From NCBI RefSeq assembly GCF_015351245.1, contig NZ_JADKSO010000001.1:496001-560000 (forward strand): 64,000 nt of DNA, written 5' to 3'. Shown piece after piece: positions 34,940-44,139 of the stretch. This DNA comes from Rathayibacter sp. VKM Ac-2879 (lineage in GTDB: Bacteria > Actinomycetota > Actinomycetes > Actinomycetales > Microbacteriaceae). The notes below the pieces were generated by a model that was given only the letters and a program-made list of their open reading frames with translations, was not told the DNA's origin and ran no database searches. Both the position numbers and the translations under genes were made by a program. How positions within the stretch are numbered: the first letter of the stretch is position 1; the number at the start of each line of letters is the position of its first letter.

Positions 34940-36240
34940 GCGGTCTCGGCGGTGTCCTCGGCGAGGGCGGGGCGGGCGGCGACCGGTTCGGCGGGGACCG
35001 TGATGCCGAAGAGCGCCTCGAGCCCGGTGAGGTACGCCTCTTGCTCGCCGGCGCGGGCGTACTCGCGGGCCCGCACGCTGGGAGTGTGCAGGAGAACGCC
35101 CGCGAGGTGACGGAGCGCCTGCTCGGTGCGGCCGTCGTCGCCCCGTGAGCGAGCGCGCTCGATCTCGGCGTCGAGGGCGTCGAAGACGTGAGAGCGCAAC
35201 GCGACCACCGCCGGGGTGAGGCTCTTCTCGTCGGCGACGTCCGAGAATTTCCGGGCGGCCTTGCCGACGAGCGCTCGGGCCTGCTCGGACGCATCGAGGA
35301 CGTCGAGCGGCGCGTGCAGGCCGATCGTCTCGAGGTCGAGCAGCTCGACTCCCGTGACGCTCGTCACATCGGGAGCGACGTTGCGGGGAAGGCCGAGATC
35401 GATCACGAGCTGACGTTCGCGCGAAAAGCCCCGGAGGCGACCCTGGGCGAGCAGGGAGGCGTCGAGCACCGGCCCGGCCGTCGTGGTGCACGTGATGACG
35501 ACATCGGCAGCGACCGCCTCGACGGCGAGGTCGTTGCCCTCGATCGGGCGCAGGGCCCGCCGCGTCGCGAAACCCTCTGCACGGCCGGAGGGGGAGTGCA
35601 CGGCGATGTCGACGACTCCCCGATCGCGCAACGCCGCCACCGTGGCTCGGGCATAGCTGCCCGTGCCGATGAGCAGCACGCGCGCGGCACGCCAGTCGGT
35701 AACTCGACTGGAGGCGAGGTCGAGCGCGAGACGCACGAGCGAGCGCCCCGCACTGCCGAGCCCGGTGCGGTTCTTGATGCCGCGGGAGGTCTGTGAGGCG
35801 CGCTGGAAGAGACGCTCGAGCTCGGAGGAGGTGGTCCCCAGGCGCCGCGCCTCCTCGAGCGAGCGGCGAACCTGGCCCGCGATCTCTCCCTCGCCGACGA
35901 CGACGGACTCGAGTCCGCTCGACACCGCGAAGAGGTGCTCGGCCACCCGATCACCCGACACGATCTCGACGCTGCCGCGCAGCTCGTCCTGCTCGACGCC
36001 CGTCGCGGCGCTGACGGCGGCGGTCGCGGCCTCGACGGCCACGGCCCGCGCGGCGGTCAACGGCTCGTCGATGTCGAGGTAGGCCTCGAAGCGGTTGCAG
36101 GTCGCGACGACCACCGCTCCCGAAACGAAGTCGATGCCGTCCGCGAGGGCCGAGGCGACGACGGAGGAGTCGACGGAGAGCTTCTCGAGGAGATCGAAGC
36201 TGGCGTTCTTGTGCGACGCCGTCAGACACAGAAGCACCAC
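34936..36240 (-). CDS. hemA: Glutamyl-tRNA reductase
   Basis: 434 residues. It reduces glutamyl-tRNA(Glu) to glutamate-1-semialdehyde with NADPH, the first committed step of C5-pathway tetrapyrrole synthesis. The nucleophile is Cys48 in [33 protein letters not shown] and [17 protein letters not shown] follow, then the NADPH domain with [17 protein letters not shown] and a C-terminal dimerisation helix region. It is divergent from hemE across 130 bp. Confidence 0.96.
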   Translation of the reverse strand: MVLLCLTASHKNASFDLLEKLSVDSSVVASALADGIDFVSGAVVVATCNRFEAYLDIDEPLTAARAVAVEAATAAVSAATGVEQDELRGSVEIVSGDRVAEHLFAVSSGLESVVVGEGEIAGQVRRSLEEARRLGTTSSELERLFQRASQTSRGIKNRTGLGSAGRSLVRLALDLASSRVTDWRAARVLLIGTGSYARATVAALRDRGVVDIAVHSPSGRAEGFATRRALRPIEGNDLAVEAVAADVVITCTTTAGPVLDASLLAQGRLRGFSRERQLVIDLGLPRNVAPDVTSVTGVELLDLETIGLHAPLDVLDASEQARALVGKAARKFSDVADEKSLTPAVVALRSHVFDALDAEIERARSRGDDGRTEQALRHLAGVLLHTPSVRAREYARAGEQEAYLTGLEALFGITVPAEPVAARPALAEDTAETA

Positions 36241-36370
36241 ATCAGTCTACGCGCGGTCGAGGAGGGTCGGCTCGGCGTGGGCGAGGAATGGACGGACGCG
36301 CGTCGGTCCGGGTGACGCCCCGCGGTCGGACGGGCCGGGCGATCTCGGGTAGGCCTGGAATAATGCCGCG

Positions 36371-37489
36371 GTGACCTCCCCCACCGACGGCCTGCTCGAT
36401 CCGCCGCACCCCCTCTCCGACGGGCGCACCGCCGACTCCGCCCTCCTGCGGGCCTACCGCTCGGACCGGCCCGAGCGGACGCCCGTCTGGTTCATGCGCC
36501 AGGCCGGTCGCAGCCTCCCCGAATACCGCGCCCTGCGTACCGACACCGCGATGCTGGACGCCTGCCTCGACCCGGCGCTGGCGAGCGAGATCACGCTGCA
36601 GCCGGTCCGCCGTCACGGCGTCGATGCAGGCATCTTCTTCAGCGACATTGTGATCCCGCTGCGCCTCGCGGGCGTGGGAGTCGACATCGTGCCCGGACGT
36701 GGACCGGTGCTCGAGAAGCCGGTGCGCACCGCCGCCGACGTGGCCGAACTCGCCGCCATCGATCCCGCCGTGCTCGACGAGACGCTCGAGCCGATCCGCG
36801 AGGGCGTGCGGCGCACGGTCGAGGGCCTCGCCGACACTCCACTGATCGGCTTCGCCGGAGCGCCGTTCACCCTCGCCGCATACCTCGTCGAGGGCGGCCC
36901 CTCGAAGGACCATCTGCGTGCCCGCACGATGATGCACGCCGACCCCAGCGCGTGGGCCCAGCTGATGGAGTGGACCGCCGAGGTCACCGGTCGCTTCCTC
37001 CGCGCGCAGGTGCTCGCCGGGGCGAGTGCCGCACAGCTGTTCGACTCGTGGGCGGGCGCTCTCTCGCTCGCCGACTACACGGAGCACGTCGCCCCCGCCT
37101 CCGCCCGCGCCCTCGCGCACGTGCGCGACCTGGCCTTCGAGCACGGGGGGGTGCGCCGCAACGTGCCCATCGTGCACTTCGGTGTCGGCACGGGCGAGCT
37201 GCTGGCGGCCATGCACGCCATCGGCGCCGACGTGGTCGGGGTCGACTACCGCATCCCTCTCGACGAGGCCAACCATCGACTGGGCGGTTTCGCGCCGGTG
37301 CAGGGCAACGTCGACCCCGCTCTGCTCAGCGCTCCGTGGGAGGTGCTCTCGGCCCACGTCGACGACGTCCTCCGCCGGGGCCTCAGCGCTCCCGCGCACG
37401 TGCTCAACCTCGGGCACGGTGTGCCTCCCGATACCGACCCCGACGTGCTGACGCGCCTCGTCGCGTTCGTGCACGACTGGCGCCCGTGA
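36371..37489 (+). CDS. hemE: Uroporphyrinogen decarboxylase
   Basis: 372 residues. Signatures: TPVWFMRQAGRSLPEYRALR at the N-terminus, IFFSDIVIPLRLAGVGVDIV, and PLIGFAGAPFTLAAYLVEGG. It removes four carboxyls from uroporphyrinogen III to give coproporphyrinogen III. AATAAT lies 6 nt before the GTG. Its stop overlaps the hemY start (GTGA). Confidence 0.96.
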   Translation: MTSPTDGLLDPPHPLSDGRTADSALLRAYRSDRPERTPVWFMRQAGRSLPEYRALRTDTAMLDACLDPALASEITLQPVRRHGVDAGIFFSDIVIPLRLAGVGVDIVPGRGPVLEKPVRTAADVAELAAIDPAVLDETLEPIREGVRRTVEGLADTPLIGFAGAPFTLAAYLVEGGPSKDHLRARTMMHADPSAWAQLMEWTAEVTGRFLRAQVLAGASAAQLFDSWAGALSLADYTEHVAPASARALAHVRDLAFEHGGVRRNVPIVHFGVGTGELLAAMHAIGADVVGVDYRIPLDEANHRLGGFAPVQGNVDPALLSAPWEVLSAHVDDVLRRGLSAPAHVLNLGHGVPPDTDPDVLTRLVAFVHDWRP

Positions 37490-38979
37490 CCGGCTCCGCC
37501 GCGCAGCAGTACGACGTCGCGGTCGTCGGCGGGGGAGTCGCGGGCCTCGCCGCCGCGGCCGAGTGCCTCCGCATCGGCCTGCGGGTCGTGGTGCTCGAGG
37601 CCGGCGAGCAGCTGGGCGGCTCGGTCGCCGAGCTCGAGATCGCCGGCATGGTGCTCGACGCGGGAGCCGAGAGCTTCGCCACTCGTGGCGGTCACGTCGC
37701 CGCGGCGCTCGCCGGGCTCACGCTCGAGGGGCGTCCGCTCGCCGAGTCGATCGTCGAGCCCCGCGCCGGCGGGTCGTGGCTGCACCTCTCGGGCGGACGC
37801 TCCGTCCCGTCGCCGCGAGCGGGCATCCTCGGGATCCCCGGAACGCCGCTCGCGCCCGACGTGATGCACGCGATCGGCCGACGAGGCGCCTGGCGCGCCT
37901 GGCTGGACACGCTGATGCCGGTGCTCCGCATCGGGCGCGCCCACTCGCTGGCCGAGCTCGTGCGCACCAGGATGGGCGAGCGAGTGCTCGAGGACCTGGT
38001 CGCCCCGGTCGTCTCCGGCGTCTATTCGAGCCGACCGCAGGACATCGACGTGGATGCCGCGGCGCCCGGGCTGAACGGTGCGATCACGCGAGCCGGCTCG
38101 CTCGCCGGCGCTGTCTCGGCCCTTCGCGCCAATCTGCCGGCCGGTGCCGCCGTCCGCGGGCTCGAAGGCGGGATGCACCGCCTCGTCGCCGCGCTCGTCG
38201 AGCGGATCGACTACCTCTCGGGCGAGATCCGCACCGCCGCTCCCGTCGCCGCGATCGAGAGCGCCGAGGGCGGCTTCGTGCTCCGTCTCGCCGAGGAGGA
38301 GGCGCTGGCCGCGCGCGCAGTCATCGTCGCCACGTCCGAACGCGATGCCCGCGCCCTGCTCGCCGAGCTCGCGCCGGGAGCACGCGGCGAGGAGACGCCG
38401 GAGGACTCGGTCGAGCTGGTGACCCTCGTCGTCGACGACCCCCGACTCGATGCCGCGCCGCGCGGCTCCGGTGTTCTCGTCGCCCCGACGGCGCGCGACG
38501 TGACCGCGAAAGCGCTCACCCACGCGACCGCGAAGTGGGAGTGGCTCGCCGCCGCCCTGCCCCCCGGGCGACACGTGCTGCGCCTCTCGTACGGGCGCCC
38601 CGGCGAACGCCCGCCACTGGAGGGGCTGGGCGAGCAGGAGGTGGCCGCGATCGCCCGGCGCGACGCCTCCGTCCTCCTCGGCGTCGATCTCGCCCCCGCG
38701 AGCCTCGTCGACTCCGCCCGCGTGCGCTGGGCAAATGTCCGCCCTGCGGCGGCTCTCGGGCGTCGCGCCCATCTGGAGGCGTTCCGCGACGCCCTCGCAC
38801 CCGTCGAGGGGATCGCGGTCACCGGCACTTGGATCGCGGGGACGGGTCTCGCGTCGGTGTTGCCGCACGCCGCAGCGGCGGCCGCCCTTATCCGGCGCCG
38901 AGTGGTGCGTCAAGGCGTCGAGGCGCCCGGCGAACAGTCCGAGCGCGGCGACTACTCTGGGGGACAGGCCTCCGCGTGA
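37486..38979 (+). CDS. hemY: Coproporphyrinogen III oxidase, oxygen-dependent flavoprotein (HemY/CgoX)
   Basis: 497 residues. The FAD-binding start is YDVAVVGGGVAGLAAAAECL, followed by LDAGAESFATRGG and LVAPVVSGVYSSRPQDIDVD, with a C-terminal GIAVTGTWIAGTGLASVLPH flavin loop. With HemQ and the actinobacterial ferrochelatase nearby, this belongs to the coproporphyrin-dependent pathway, where it oxidises coproporphyrinogen III to coproporphyrin III. It is translationally coupled to hemE. Confidence 0.92.
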   Translation: MTGSAAQQYDVAVVGGGVAGLAAAAECLRIGLRVVVLEAGEQLGGSVAELEIAGMVLDAGAESFATRGGHVAAALAGLTLEGRPLAESIVEPRAGGSWLHLSGGRSVPSPRAGILGIPGTPLAPDVMHAIGRRGAWRAWLDTLMPVLRIGRAHSLAELVRTRMGERVLEDLVAPVVSGVYSSRPQDIDVDAAAPGLNGAITRAGSLAGAVSALRANLPAGAAVRGLEGGMHRLVAALVERIDYLSGEIRTAAPVAAIESAEGGFVLRLAEEEALAARAVIVATSERDARALLAELAPGARGEETPEDSVELVTLVVDDPRLDAAPRGSGVLVAPTARDVTAKALTHATAKWEWLAAALPPGRHVLRLSYGRPGERPPLEGLGEQEVAAIARRDASVLLGVDLAPASLVDSARVRWANVRPAAALGRRAHLEAFRDALAPVEGIAVTGTWIAGTGLASVLPHAAAAAALIRRRVVRQGVEAPGEQSERGDYSGGQASA

Positions 38980-39055
38980 GCGCGGTGCGCCCCGCCACGA
39001 GTGGTCACCGACCGTGTGGACGATCCGCGAGAGCGATCCAGAACGAGGAGTAGGC

Positions 39056-39424
39056 GTGAAGGGCAAGATTCTTTTCGTGGCAGGAGCTGCAACCGGATAC
39101 GTGCTGGGAGCACGCGCAGGGCGCAAGCGGTACGAGCAGATCGCCTCCGCGGCGAGCAGGCTCTGGAAGACCCAGCCCGTGCAGGACGTCGCGGGTGCCG
39201 TCGGCGGCGCGGCGAAGACGCAGCTGAGCGCGGTCTCCGACAAGGCGTACGAGGTCGTGCGCTCCGTCGTCGTCAAGGCGGTGTCCGGGGGCAGGAAGGC
39301 CCAGGGCGCGAGCGATGCGGAGGCCACGGCCGCCGCCCGCCAGGCCGCCGCCAAGGTCGACGAGGCGGCCGCCGCGGCCGGTTCCGGAGGCTCGGCGTCG
39401 TCCACCTCCACCAGCAAGGCGTAG
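39056..39424 (+). CDS. YtxH-like small membrane-associated protein
   Basis: 122 residues from GTG, with GAGGAG upstream. MKGKILFVAGAATGYVLGAR AGRKRYEQI is a glycine-zipper helix followed by a basic amphipathic region, as in YtxH-like proteins. The rest is Ala/Val-rich and probably helical, ending in a Ser/Ala/Gly tail. It is the first of three small genes lying between hemY and hemQ. Function unknown. Confidence 0.75.
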   Translation: MKGKILFVAGAATGYVLGARAGRKRYEQIASAASRLWKTQPVQDVAGAVGGAAKTQLSAVSDKAYEVVRSVVVKAVSGGRKAQGASDAEATAAARQAAAKVDEAAAAAGSGGSASSTSTSKA

Positions 39425-39491
39425 TGCCCGTCCTCTCGGCCCCTCCGCATCAGACGGGGCCCGCACGTCCCACCCTCGAGGAGCTTCCGTG

Positions 39492-39902
39492 GTGAACGAA
39501 CGCAATCCGAAGAACGCCCGATCGCTGGGCGAACTCGTCAGCGACCTCCCCGGGCTCGTGATCGAACTGGTCAAGGCCGAGATCGCCTCCCTCAAGAACG
39601 AGGTCGCGGGCAAGGCCAAGAGCGCGGGGCTGGCGGTGGGCCTCTTCGCGGTCGCCGTCTTCTTCCTCCTCACCGCCTGGGCGACGCTGGTGGCCTTCGC
39701 GATCATCGGCATCGCCTCCTGGCTGCCGGCCTGGCTGTCGGCGCTCATCGTGACGGTGTTCTTCCTGCTGCTCGCGGTGGTCCTTGCACTCATCGGCGTC
39801 AGGACGATCAAGAAGGCGGTCCCGCCGGTACCGCAGGAGTCGATCGAGAGCATCAAGAAGGACGTGCAGGCGTTCAAGGGAGTGGGCAGCTATGACAACT
39901 GA
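39492..39902 (+). CDS. Phage_holin_3_6/YqjE-like (DUF1469) membrane protein
   Basis: 136 residues. An amphipathic N-terminus (LGELVSDLPGLVIELVKAEI) precedes two strong helices (VGLFAVAVFFLLTAWATLVA, then LIVTVFFLLLAVVLALIGVR) and a charged end. This is the usual layout of DUF1469 proteins, which are named after holins but are ordinary cell proteins of unclear role. GAGGAG precedes; GTG 39489 is an alternative start. It overlaps the next gene by 11 bp. Confidence 0.82.
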   Translation: MNERNPKNARSLGELVSDLPGLVIELVKAEIASLKNEVAGKAKSAGLAVGLFAVAVFFLLTAWATLVAFAIIGIASWLPAWLSALIVTVFFLLLAVVLALIGVRTIKKAVPPVPQESIESIKKDVQAFKGVGSYDN

Positions 39903-40194
39903 GCGCGCAATCAGCAGCGGCTCCCCTCGCTTCGTGGATCCGGCGGAGCTCAAGCCCGGCCAGCTCAAGGCCGACATCGAGCGCGCCCGCAGCGAGCTCG
40001 CAGCCACCCTCGACGCGATCGAGTACAAGGTCAACGTCCCGCGCAAGCTCCGCGCCGCCCAGCGCACCCTCGAGCACAAGCTCCAGGTGGTGCGACGCGA
40101 GAACCCCTCCGCCCTCGTGGCGGGAGCGGCCGGAGCGGCCGCTGCGGTCGGGCTCGTCGTCTGGGGTGTCGTCCGTGGCCTTATCGAGGACTGA
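39892..40194 (+). CDS. DUF3618 protein
   Basis: 100 residues. LKADIERARSELAATLDAIE YKVNVPRKL is the DUF3618 signature, and a C-terminal helix ALVAGAAGAAAAVGLVVWGV anchors it in the membrane. It is commonly found beside DUF1469 and YtxH-like genes in actinobacteria. Function unknown, perhaps envelope-related. The start overlaps the DUF1469 gene. Confidence 0.85.
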   Translation: MTTERAISSGSPRFVDPAELKPGQLKADIERARSELAATLDAIEYKVNVPRKLRAAQRTLEHKLQVVRRENPSALVAGAAGAAAAVGLVVWGVVRGLIED

Positions 40195-40272
40195 GCACTA
40201 GCGCGCCCACCGCCGCGGCGCCAGACCCCGCCCGCTTTTGTGCATCCGCGCGAGCGGAGGGATGATGGGTCA

Positions 40273-41052
40273 ATGACCGATCAGACCGCCGGTACGGCGG
40301 GTCCCGTTCAGTCCGCCCCCGACACGAGCGCCGCCGCTCCGGCGCCGCAGCCCCCCGCCGATCAGGATCACTCCGATCAGGCCCTGGGATACACGCTCTG
40401 GGCGGTTCTCCGCAGGGATTCCGCACGTCCGTTCACCCTCCCGAGCGATGCCATCGAGCCTGCCGTCACGCAGTACGAGAATCTCGTCGCCCAGCTGGCC
40501 GACGAGGGCGTGACCGTCCGAGGTACCTACGACGTCTCTGCCCTGCGTGCCGACGCCGACATCATGCTCTGGCTCACCGGCCCGGCACCCGAAGAACTGC
40601 AGCGCGCCTACCGAGAGCTGCGCCGCACCGAGTTGCTCCTGAAGCTCCTCCCCACGTGGAACGCGATGGGGGTGCACCGCGACGCGGAGTTCAGCGCCAA
40701 CCACCTGCCCGCCTACATGCGCGGCAAGGCTCCCGCCCGATGGCTGACCGTCTACCCGTTCGTTCGCTCCTATGAGTGGTACATCCTCCCCGAGGGCGAG
40801 CGTCGGGACATGCTGGCGCAGCACGGTCGTCAAGGCTCGCGGTTCCGCTCCGTACTGACCAACACCGTCGCCTCGTTCTCGCTCGGCGATTACGAGTGGA
40901 TCCTCGCGCTCGAGGACGACGAGCTCGTCACCCTGGTCGACCTCATGCGCGACCTGCGGGCGACGGAGGCGCGCCGGCACGTGCGCGAAGAAGTGCCGTT
41001 CTACACGGGCCGGCGCATCGAGGCCGAGCAGATCGCCGAGGTGCTCCGATGA
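40273..41052 (+). CDS. hemQ: Coproheme decarboxylase HemQ
   Basis: 259 residues. A disordered Ala/Pro/Gln-rich N-terminus (~1-38) precedes the chlorite-dismutase-like fold: YTLWAVLRRDS, RGTYDVSALRADADIMLWLT, VYPFVRSYEWYILPEGERRD and the proximal-His region MLAQHGRQG. It decarboxylates Fe-coproporphyrin to haem b, the last step of the coproporphyrin-dependent route. GATGAT lies 6 nt before ATG 40273. It overlaps hemH (ATGA). Confidence 0.94.
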   Translation: MTDQTAGTAGPVQSAPDTSAAAPAPQPPADQDHSDQALGYTLWAVLRRDSARPFTLPSDAIEPAVTQYENLVAQLADEGVTVRGTYDVSALRADADIMLWLTGPAPEELQRAYRELRRTELLLKLLPTWNAMGVHRDAEFSANHLPAYMRGKAPARWLTVYPFVRSYEWYILPEGERRDMLAQHGRQGSRFRSVLTNTVASFSLGDYEWILALEDDELVTLVDLMRDLRATEARRHVREEVPFYTGRRIEAEQIAEVLR

Positions 41053-42251
41053 GCGACGAGATGCTGGTGCGCGGAGCCACGCCCGCCGCGGCCTCCGGAC
41101 CCGAACATGTGGAGGTGCCCGTCGCCTACGACGCGATCCTCCTCGCGGGCTTCGGCGGCCCAGAGGGACAGGACGACGTCATCCCGTTCCTCCGCAACGT
41201 CACCCGCGGGCGCGGGATCCCCGAGGAGCGTCTCGAGGAGGTTGCCCACCACTACCGGCACTTCGGCGGCATCAGCCCCATCAACGCGCAAAATCGCGCG
41301 CTGAAGGCGGCGCTCGAGGCCGAGCTCTCCCGCCGCGGCATCACCCTCCCGGTGCTCTGGGGCAACCGCAACTGGGCGCCGTACCTGAGCGAGGCGGTGG
41401 CGGAGGCGCAGGAGCGCGGCTTCTCGAACCTCATCGCCATCGCGACGAGCGCCTACTCCTCCTTCTCCTCCTGCCGGCAGTATCGCGAGGACTTCGCGGC
41501 GGCGCTGGACGCCACCGGCCTCGAGGGGCAGCTCCGCATCGACAAGGTGCGCCAGTTCTTCGACCACCCCGGTTTCGTGATGCCGTTCGTGAAGGCCGTG
41601 CACGACGGCCTCGACGAGCTGCGCGAACGCCTCCCGGATCTCGACCCCGCGAGCGAGGTCGAAGTGCTGTTCGCGACGCACTCGATCCCCACCTCCGACG
41701 CCGAGCGCAGCGGGCCGCACGAGCGCCACGACGACGGCACCGTCATCGATGTGCACGGGTTCGGGGCGGGAGGCGCCTACGAGGCCCAGCACCTCGCCGT
41801 CGCCGAGGTCGTCATGGCGGCGGCCACCGACATCGACGTGCCGTGGCAACTCGTCTACCAGTCGCGCTCCGGCCCGCCCTCGCAGCCGTGGCTCGAGCCC
41901 GACATCAACGACGCCATCGCCGAGCTGCCCGCCCGAGGCCGCCGCGCGCTGCTGATCGTGCCGCTGGGCTTCGTGTCCGACCACATGGAGGTCATGTGGG
42001 ACCTCGACAACGAGGCGATGGAGACCTCCGAGGAGCACGGGCTCGTCGCGCTCCGGGTCGCGACGCCCGGCACCGACCCGGTGTACGTCTCCGGGCTCGT
42101 CGACCTCGTCCTCGAACGGGTCCACGGCACGCCGACCGAGGACCGACCGTCGATGACGGCGCTCGGCCCCTGGTACGACGTCTGCCGCCCCGGCTGCTGC
42201 GAGAACGTACGCGCCGGGTTCAAGCCCGCGCTGGCGGGAGTCGCCCCGTGA
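41049..42251 (+). CDS. hemH: Coproporphyrin III ferrochelatase ([2Fe-2S] type)
   Basis: 400 residues. YDAILLAGFGGPEGQDDVIP opens the fold. IAIATSAYSSFSSCRQYRED carries the first cluster Cys, and LFATHSIPTSD has the metal-site His. The end DVCRPGCCENVRAGFKPALA supplies three more Cys, giving the four ligands for the actinobacterial [2Fe-2S] cluster. It inserts Fe(II) into coproporphyrin III ahead of HemQ. It is coupled to hemQ by ATGA. Confidence 0.95.
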   Translation: MSDEMLVRGATPAAASGPEHVEVPVAYDAILLAGFGGPEGQDDVIPFLRNVTRGRGIPEERLEEVAHHYRHFGGISPINAQNRALKAALEAELSRRGITLPVLWGNRNWAPYLSEAVAEAQERGFSNLIAIATSAYSSFSSCRQYREDFAAALDATGLEGQLRIDKVRQFFDHPGFVMPFVKAVHDGLDELRERLPDLDPASEVEVLFATHSIPTSDAERSGPHERHDDGTVIDVHGFGAGGAYEAQHLAVAEVVMAAATDIDVPWQLVYQSRSGPPSQPWLEPDINDAIAELPARGRRALLIVPLGFVSDHMEVMWDLDNEAMETSEEHGLVALRVATPGTDPVYVSGLVDLVLERVHGTPTEDRPSMTALGPWYDVCRPGCCENVRAGFKPALAGVAP

Positions 42252-42267
42252 GCGGGAGCCCCCTGTC

Positions 42268-43269
42268 GTGAGCATCCGAGTCGGCACCCGCGCGAGCGCG
42301 CTCGCGGTGGCGCAGACCCGGATGACGGCCGAGCTGATGGCGGCCGCGGCGGGAGTACCGGTGGAGCTCGTGCGCATCGAGTCCGACGGTGACCGCATGC
42401 GCGGCTCCCTCGCCTCCCTCGGAGGCACGGGAGTCTTCGTCAGTGCGCTTCGCGATGCTCTGCTCGCCGGGCAGTGCGACGCGATCGTGCACTCCTTGAA
42501 AGACCTGCCCACGGCCCCGGTCGACGGTCTCGTGTTGGGCGCCGTGCCCGAGCGGGAGGACCCGCGCGACGCGCTCTGCGCCCGCGAGGGCGCGACCCTC
42601 GCGACCCTCCCACCCGGCGCGCGCGTGGGCACGGGCTCGCCCCGCCGGCGCGCCGCACTGCTCGCGGCGCGCCCCGACCTCGACGTCGTGGATATCCGCG
42701 GCAACGTGGATACCCGGCTCGGCCGCGTGCTTCCCGGGAGCGGAGCCCCGCTGGACGCGGTCGTTCTCGCGGTCTCGGGGCTGCGCCGCCTCGGGCGCAC
42801 GGCGGCGATCACCGAGCTGCTCGACTTCGCCGTGTCGCCGCACGCACCCGGCCAGGGCGCGCTGGCGATCGAGGTGCGCGACGAGGAGCCGTCGGAGGAG
42901 CTGCGCGCGGCGCTCGCGGCCGTCGAGCACCTGCCCACGCGAGCCGCGATCACGGCCGAGCGCTCGCTGCTCGCAGCGCTCGAGGCCGGCTGTGCCGCCC
43001 CCATCGGAGCCTCGGGCCTCCTCGAAGGCGAACGGATCCTCCTGCGCGGCGTGGTCTTCGCGACCGACGGTCGAGCCTCCCTCGCTCGAGAGGTCACGGA
43101 GCTCATCGACCCCCGATCGGCCATCGGGGATCGACAGACGTCGGATTCGCAGTATGGTGGTCGCGAACTGCCCGTCGTCGAAGCCGCGTTCCGATGCGGC
43201 TCCCTGCTCGCTGACGCACTTCTCAGTTCGGGTGCCGCTGAACTCGCACCCCTGGGAGCCCCTTCGTGA
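42268..43269 (+). CDS. hemC: Hydroxymethylbilane synthase (porphobilinogen deaminase)
   Basis: 333 residues. Motifs: IRVGTRASALAVAQTRMTAE, DAIVHSLKDLPTAPVDGL, VGTGSPRRRAALLAARPDLD, and EAGCAAPIGA, whose Cys carries the dipyrromethane cofactor. It polymerises four porphobilinogens. GTG start, GGGAG upstream; its stop overlaps the hemD start (GTGA). Confidence 0.96.
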   Translation: MSIRVGTRASALAVAQTRMTAELMAAAAGVPVELVRIESDGDRMRGSLASLGGTGVFVSALRDALLAGQCDAIVHSLKDLPTAPVDGLVLGAVPEREDPRDALCAREGATLATLPPGARVGTGSPRRRAALLAARPDLDVVDIRGNVDTRLGRVLPGSGAPLDAVVLAVSGLRRLGRTAAITELLDFAVSPHAPGQGALAIEVRDEEPSEELRAALAAVEHLPTRAAITAERSLLAALEAGCAAPIGASGLLEGERILLRGVVFATDGRASLAREVTELIDPRSAIGDRQTSDSQYGGRELPVVEAAFRCGSLLADALLSSGAAELAPLGAPS

Positions 43270-44063
43270 TCGTCCCCGCCGCCTACTCCCAATGGGAGAA
43301 GCCGTTGCAGGGCTGGCGCATCCTCGTCCCCCGCGGAGGACCGTGGGGAGACGGCGTCGCCGCCGCTCTGCGCGCCAAGGGCGCCTCCCCCGTCGTCGCC
43401 CCCATGATCAACTTCGCGCCCACCGATGACTTCCCGGCGCTCGAGCAGGCTTTGGCCGACCTCGAGGCCGGTGCCTTCGACTGGATGACGGTCACGAGCG
43501 CCACGACCGTCGACGTCCTCTCGCTCCTGCGCACGACCGTCCCCGCGACGACGAAGGTCGCCGCGGTCGGCGAAACCACGGCCGCCGCTCTCGTCGCGGC
43601 GGGCTACACCGTCGATCTCGTCCCGTCCGAGGACAACTCGGCGCGCGGCCTGCTCGCCGAGTGGGAACAGGCGACGGGCGGCAAGCGGCCTCTGCGCGTG
43701 CTGACTCTGCGGTCGGAGATCGCGAAGCCGCTACTGACCGAGGGTCTCACCCGCATCGGCCACGACGTGCGCTCGGTCGTGGCGTACCGCACCGTGGGAG
43801 TACCGGTCGAGGATCGCGTCGTCGCCGATGTCGCGAGCGGTGCCGTCCACGCCATCCTCGTCACCTCGGGGAGCGTGGCCGAGCAAGTGCAGAAGCAGCT
43901 CGGCCCCGTGCCGGAGTCGACGCTCGTCGCCGCGATCGGGCCGCAGACCGCCAAGGATGCCCGCGCGTTCGGGCTTCGGGTCGACGTCATCGCCGACGAG
44001 CGCTCTGCCTCCTCCCTGATCGCCGCGGTCGCCGCGGTTGCCTCGGAGCGCGCCGGGCGCTGA
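43266..44063 (+). CDS. hemD: Uroporphyrinogen-III synthase
   Basis: 265 residues. The two-lobed fold shows WRILVPRGGPWGDGVAAALR at the start, DWMTVTSATTVDVL, KVAAVGETTAAALVAAGYTV, and the second lobe with AILVTSGSVAEQVQKQLG and VAAIGPQTAKDARAFGLRVD. It cyclises hydroxymethylbilane with D-ring inversion. It is translationally coupled to hemC. A palindromic repeat starts 7 bp after its stop. Confidence 0.92.
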   Translation: MIVPAAYSQWEKPLQGWRILVPRGGPWGDGVAAALRAKGASPVVAPMINFAPTDDFPALEQALADLEAGAFDWMTVTSATTVDVLSLLRTTVPATTKVAAVGETTAAALVAAGYTVDLVPSEDNSARGLLAEWEQATGGKRPLRVLTLRSEIAKPLLTEGLTRIGHDVRSVVAYRTVGVPVEDRVVADVASGAVHAILVTSGSVAEQVQKQLGPVPESTLVAAIGPQTAKDARAFGLRVDVIADERSASSLIAAVAAVASERAGR

Positions 44064-44069
44064 TCGTTC

Positions 44070-44139
44070 GCACAACGTCAGCCCAGACGGCTCCTCGCGC
44101 ACGATGGTGCGCGAGAGCGCCTCTCAGCCGAGGTTGTGC
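44070..44139. repeat. Palindromic repeat, copy A
   Basis: About 70 bp: outer arms GCACAAC/GTTGTGC, then imperfect TCAGCC.. pairing, and a strong inner stem CTCGCGCAC/GTGCGCGAG. It lies between convergent hemD and the DUF559-like gene and supplies the last codons and stop of the latter. Same family as 45083 and 50288. Confidence 0.8.

Noticed and set aside
39492-39902. Phage holin and hence a prophage
   Set aside because: DUF1469 proteins are chromosomal membrane proteins; no phage genes, integrase or attachment sites are nearby.
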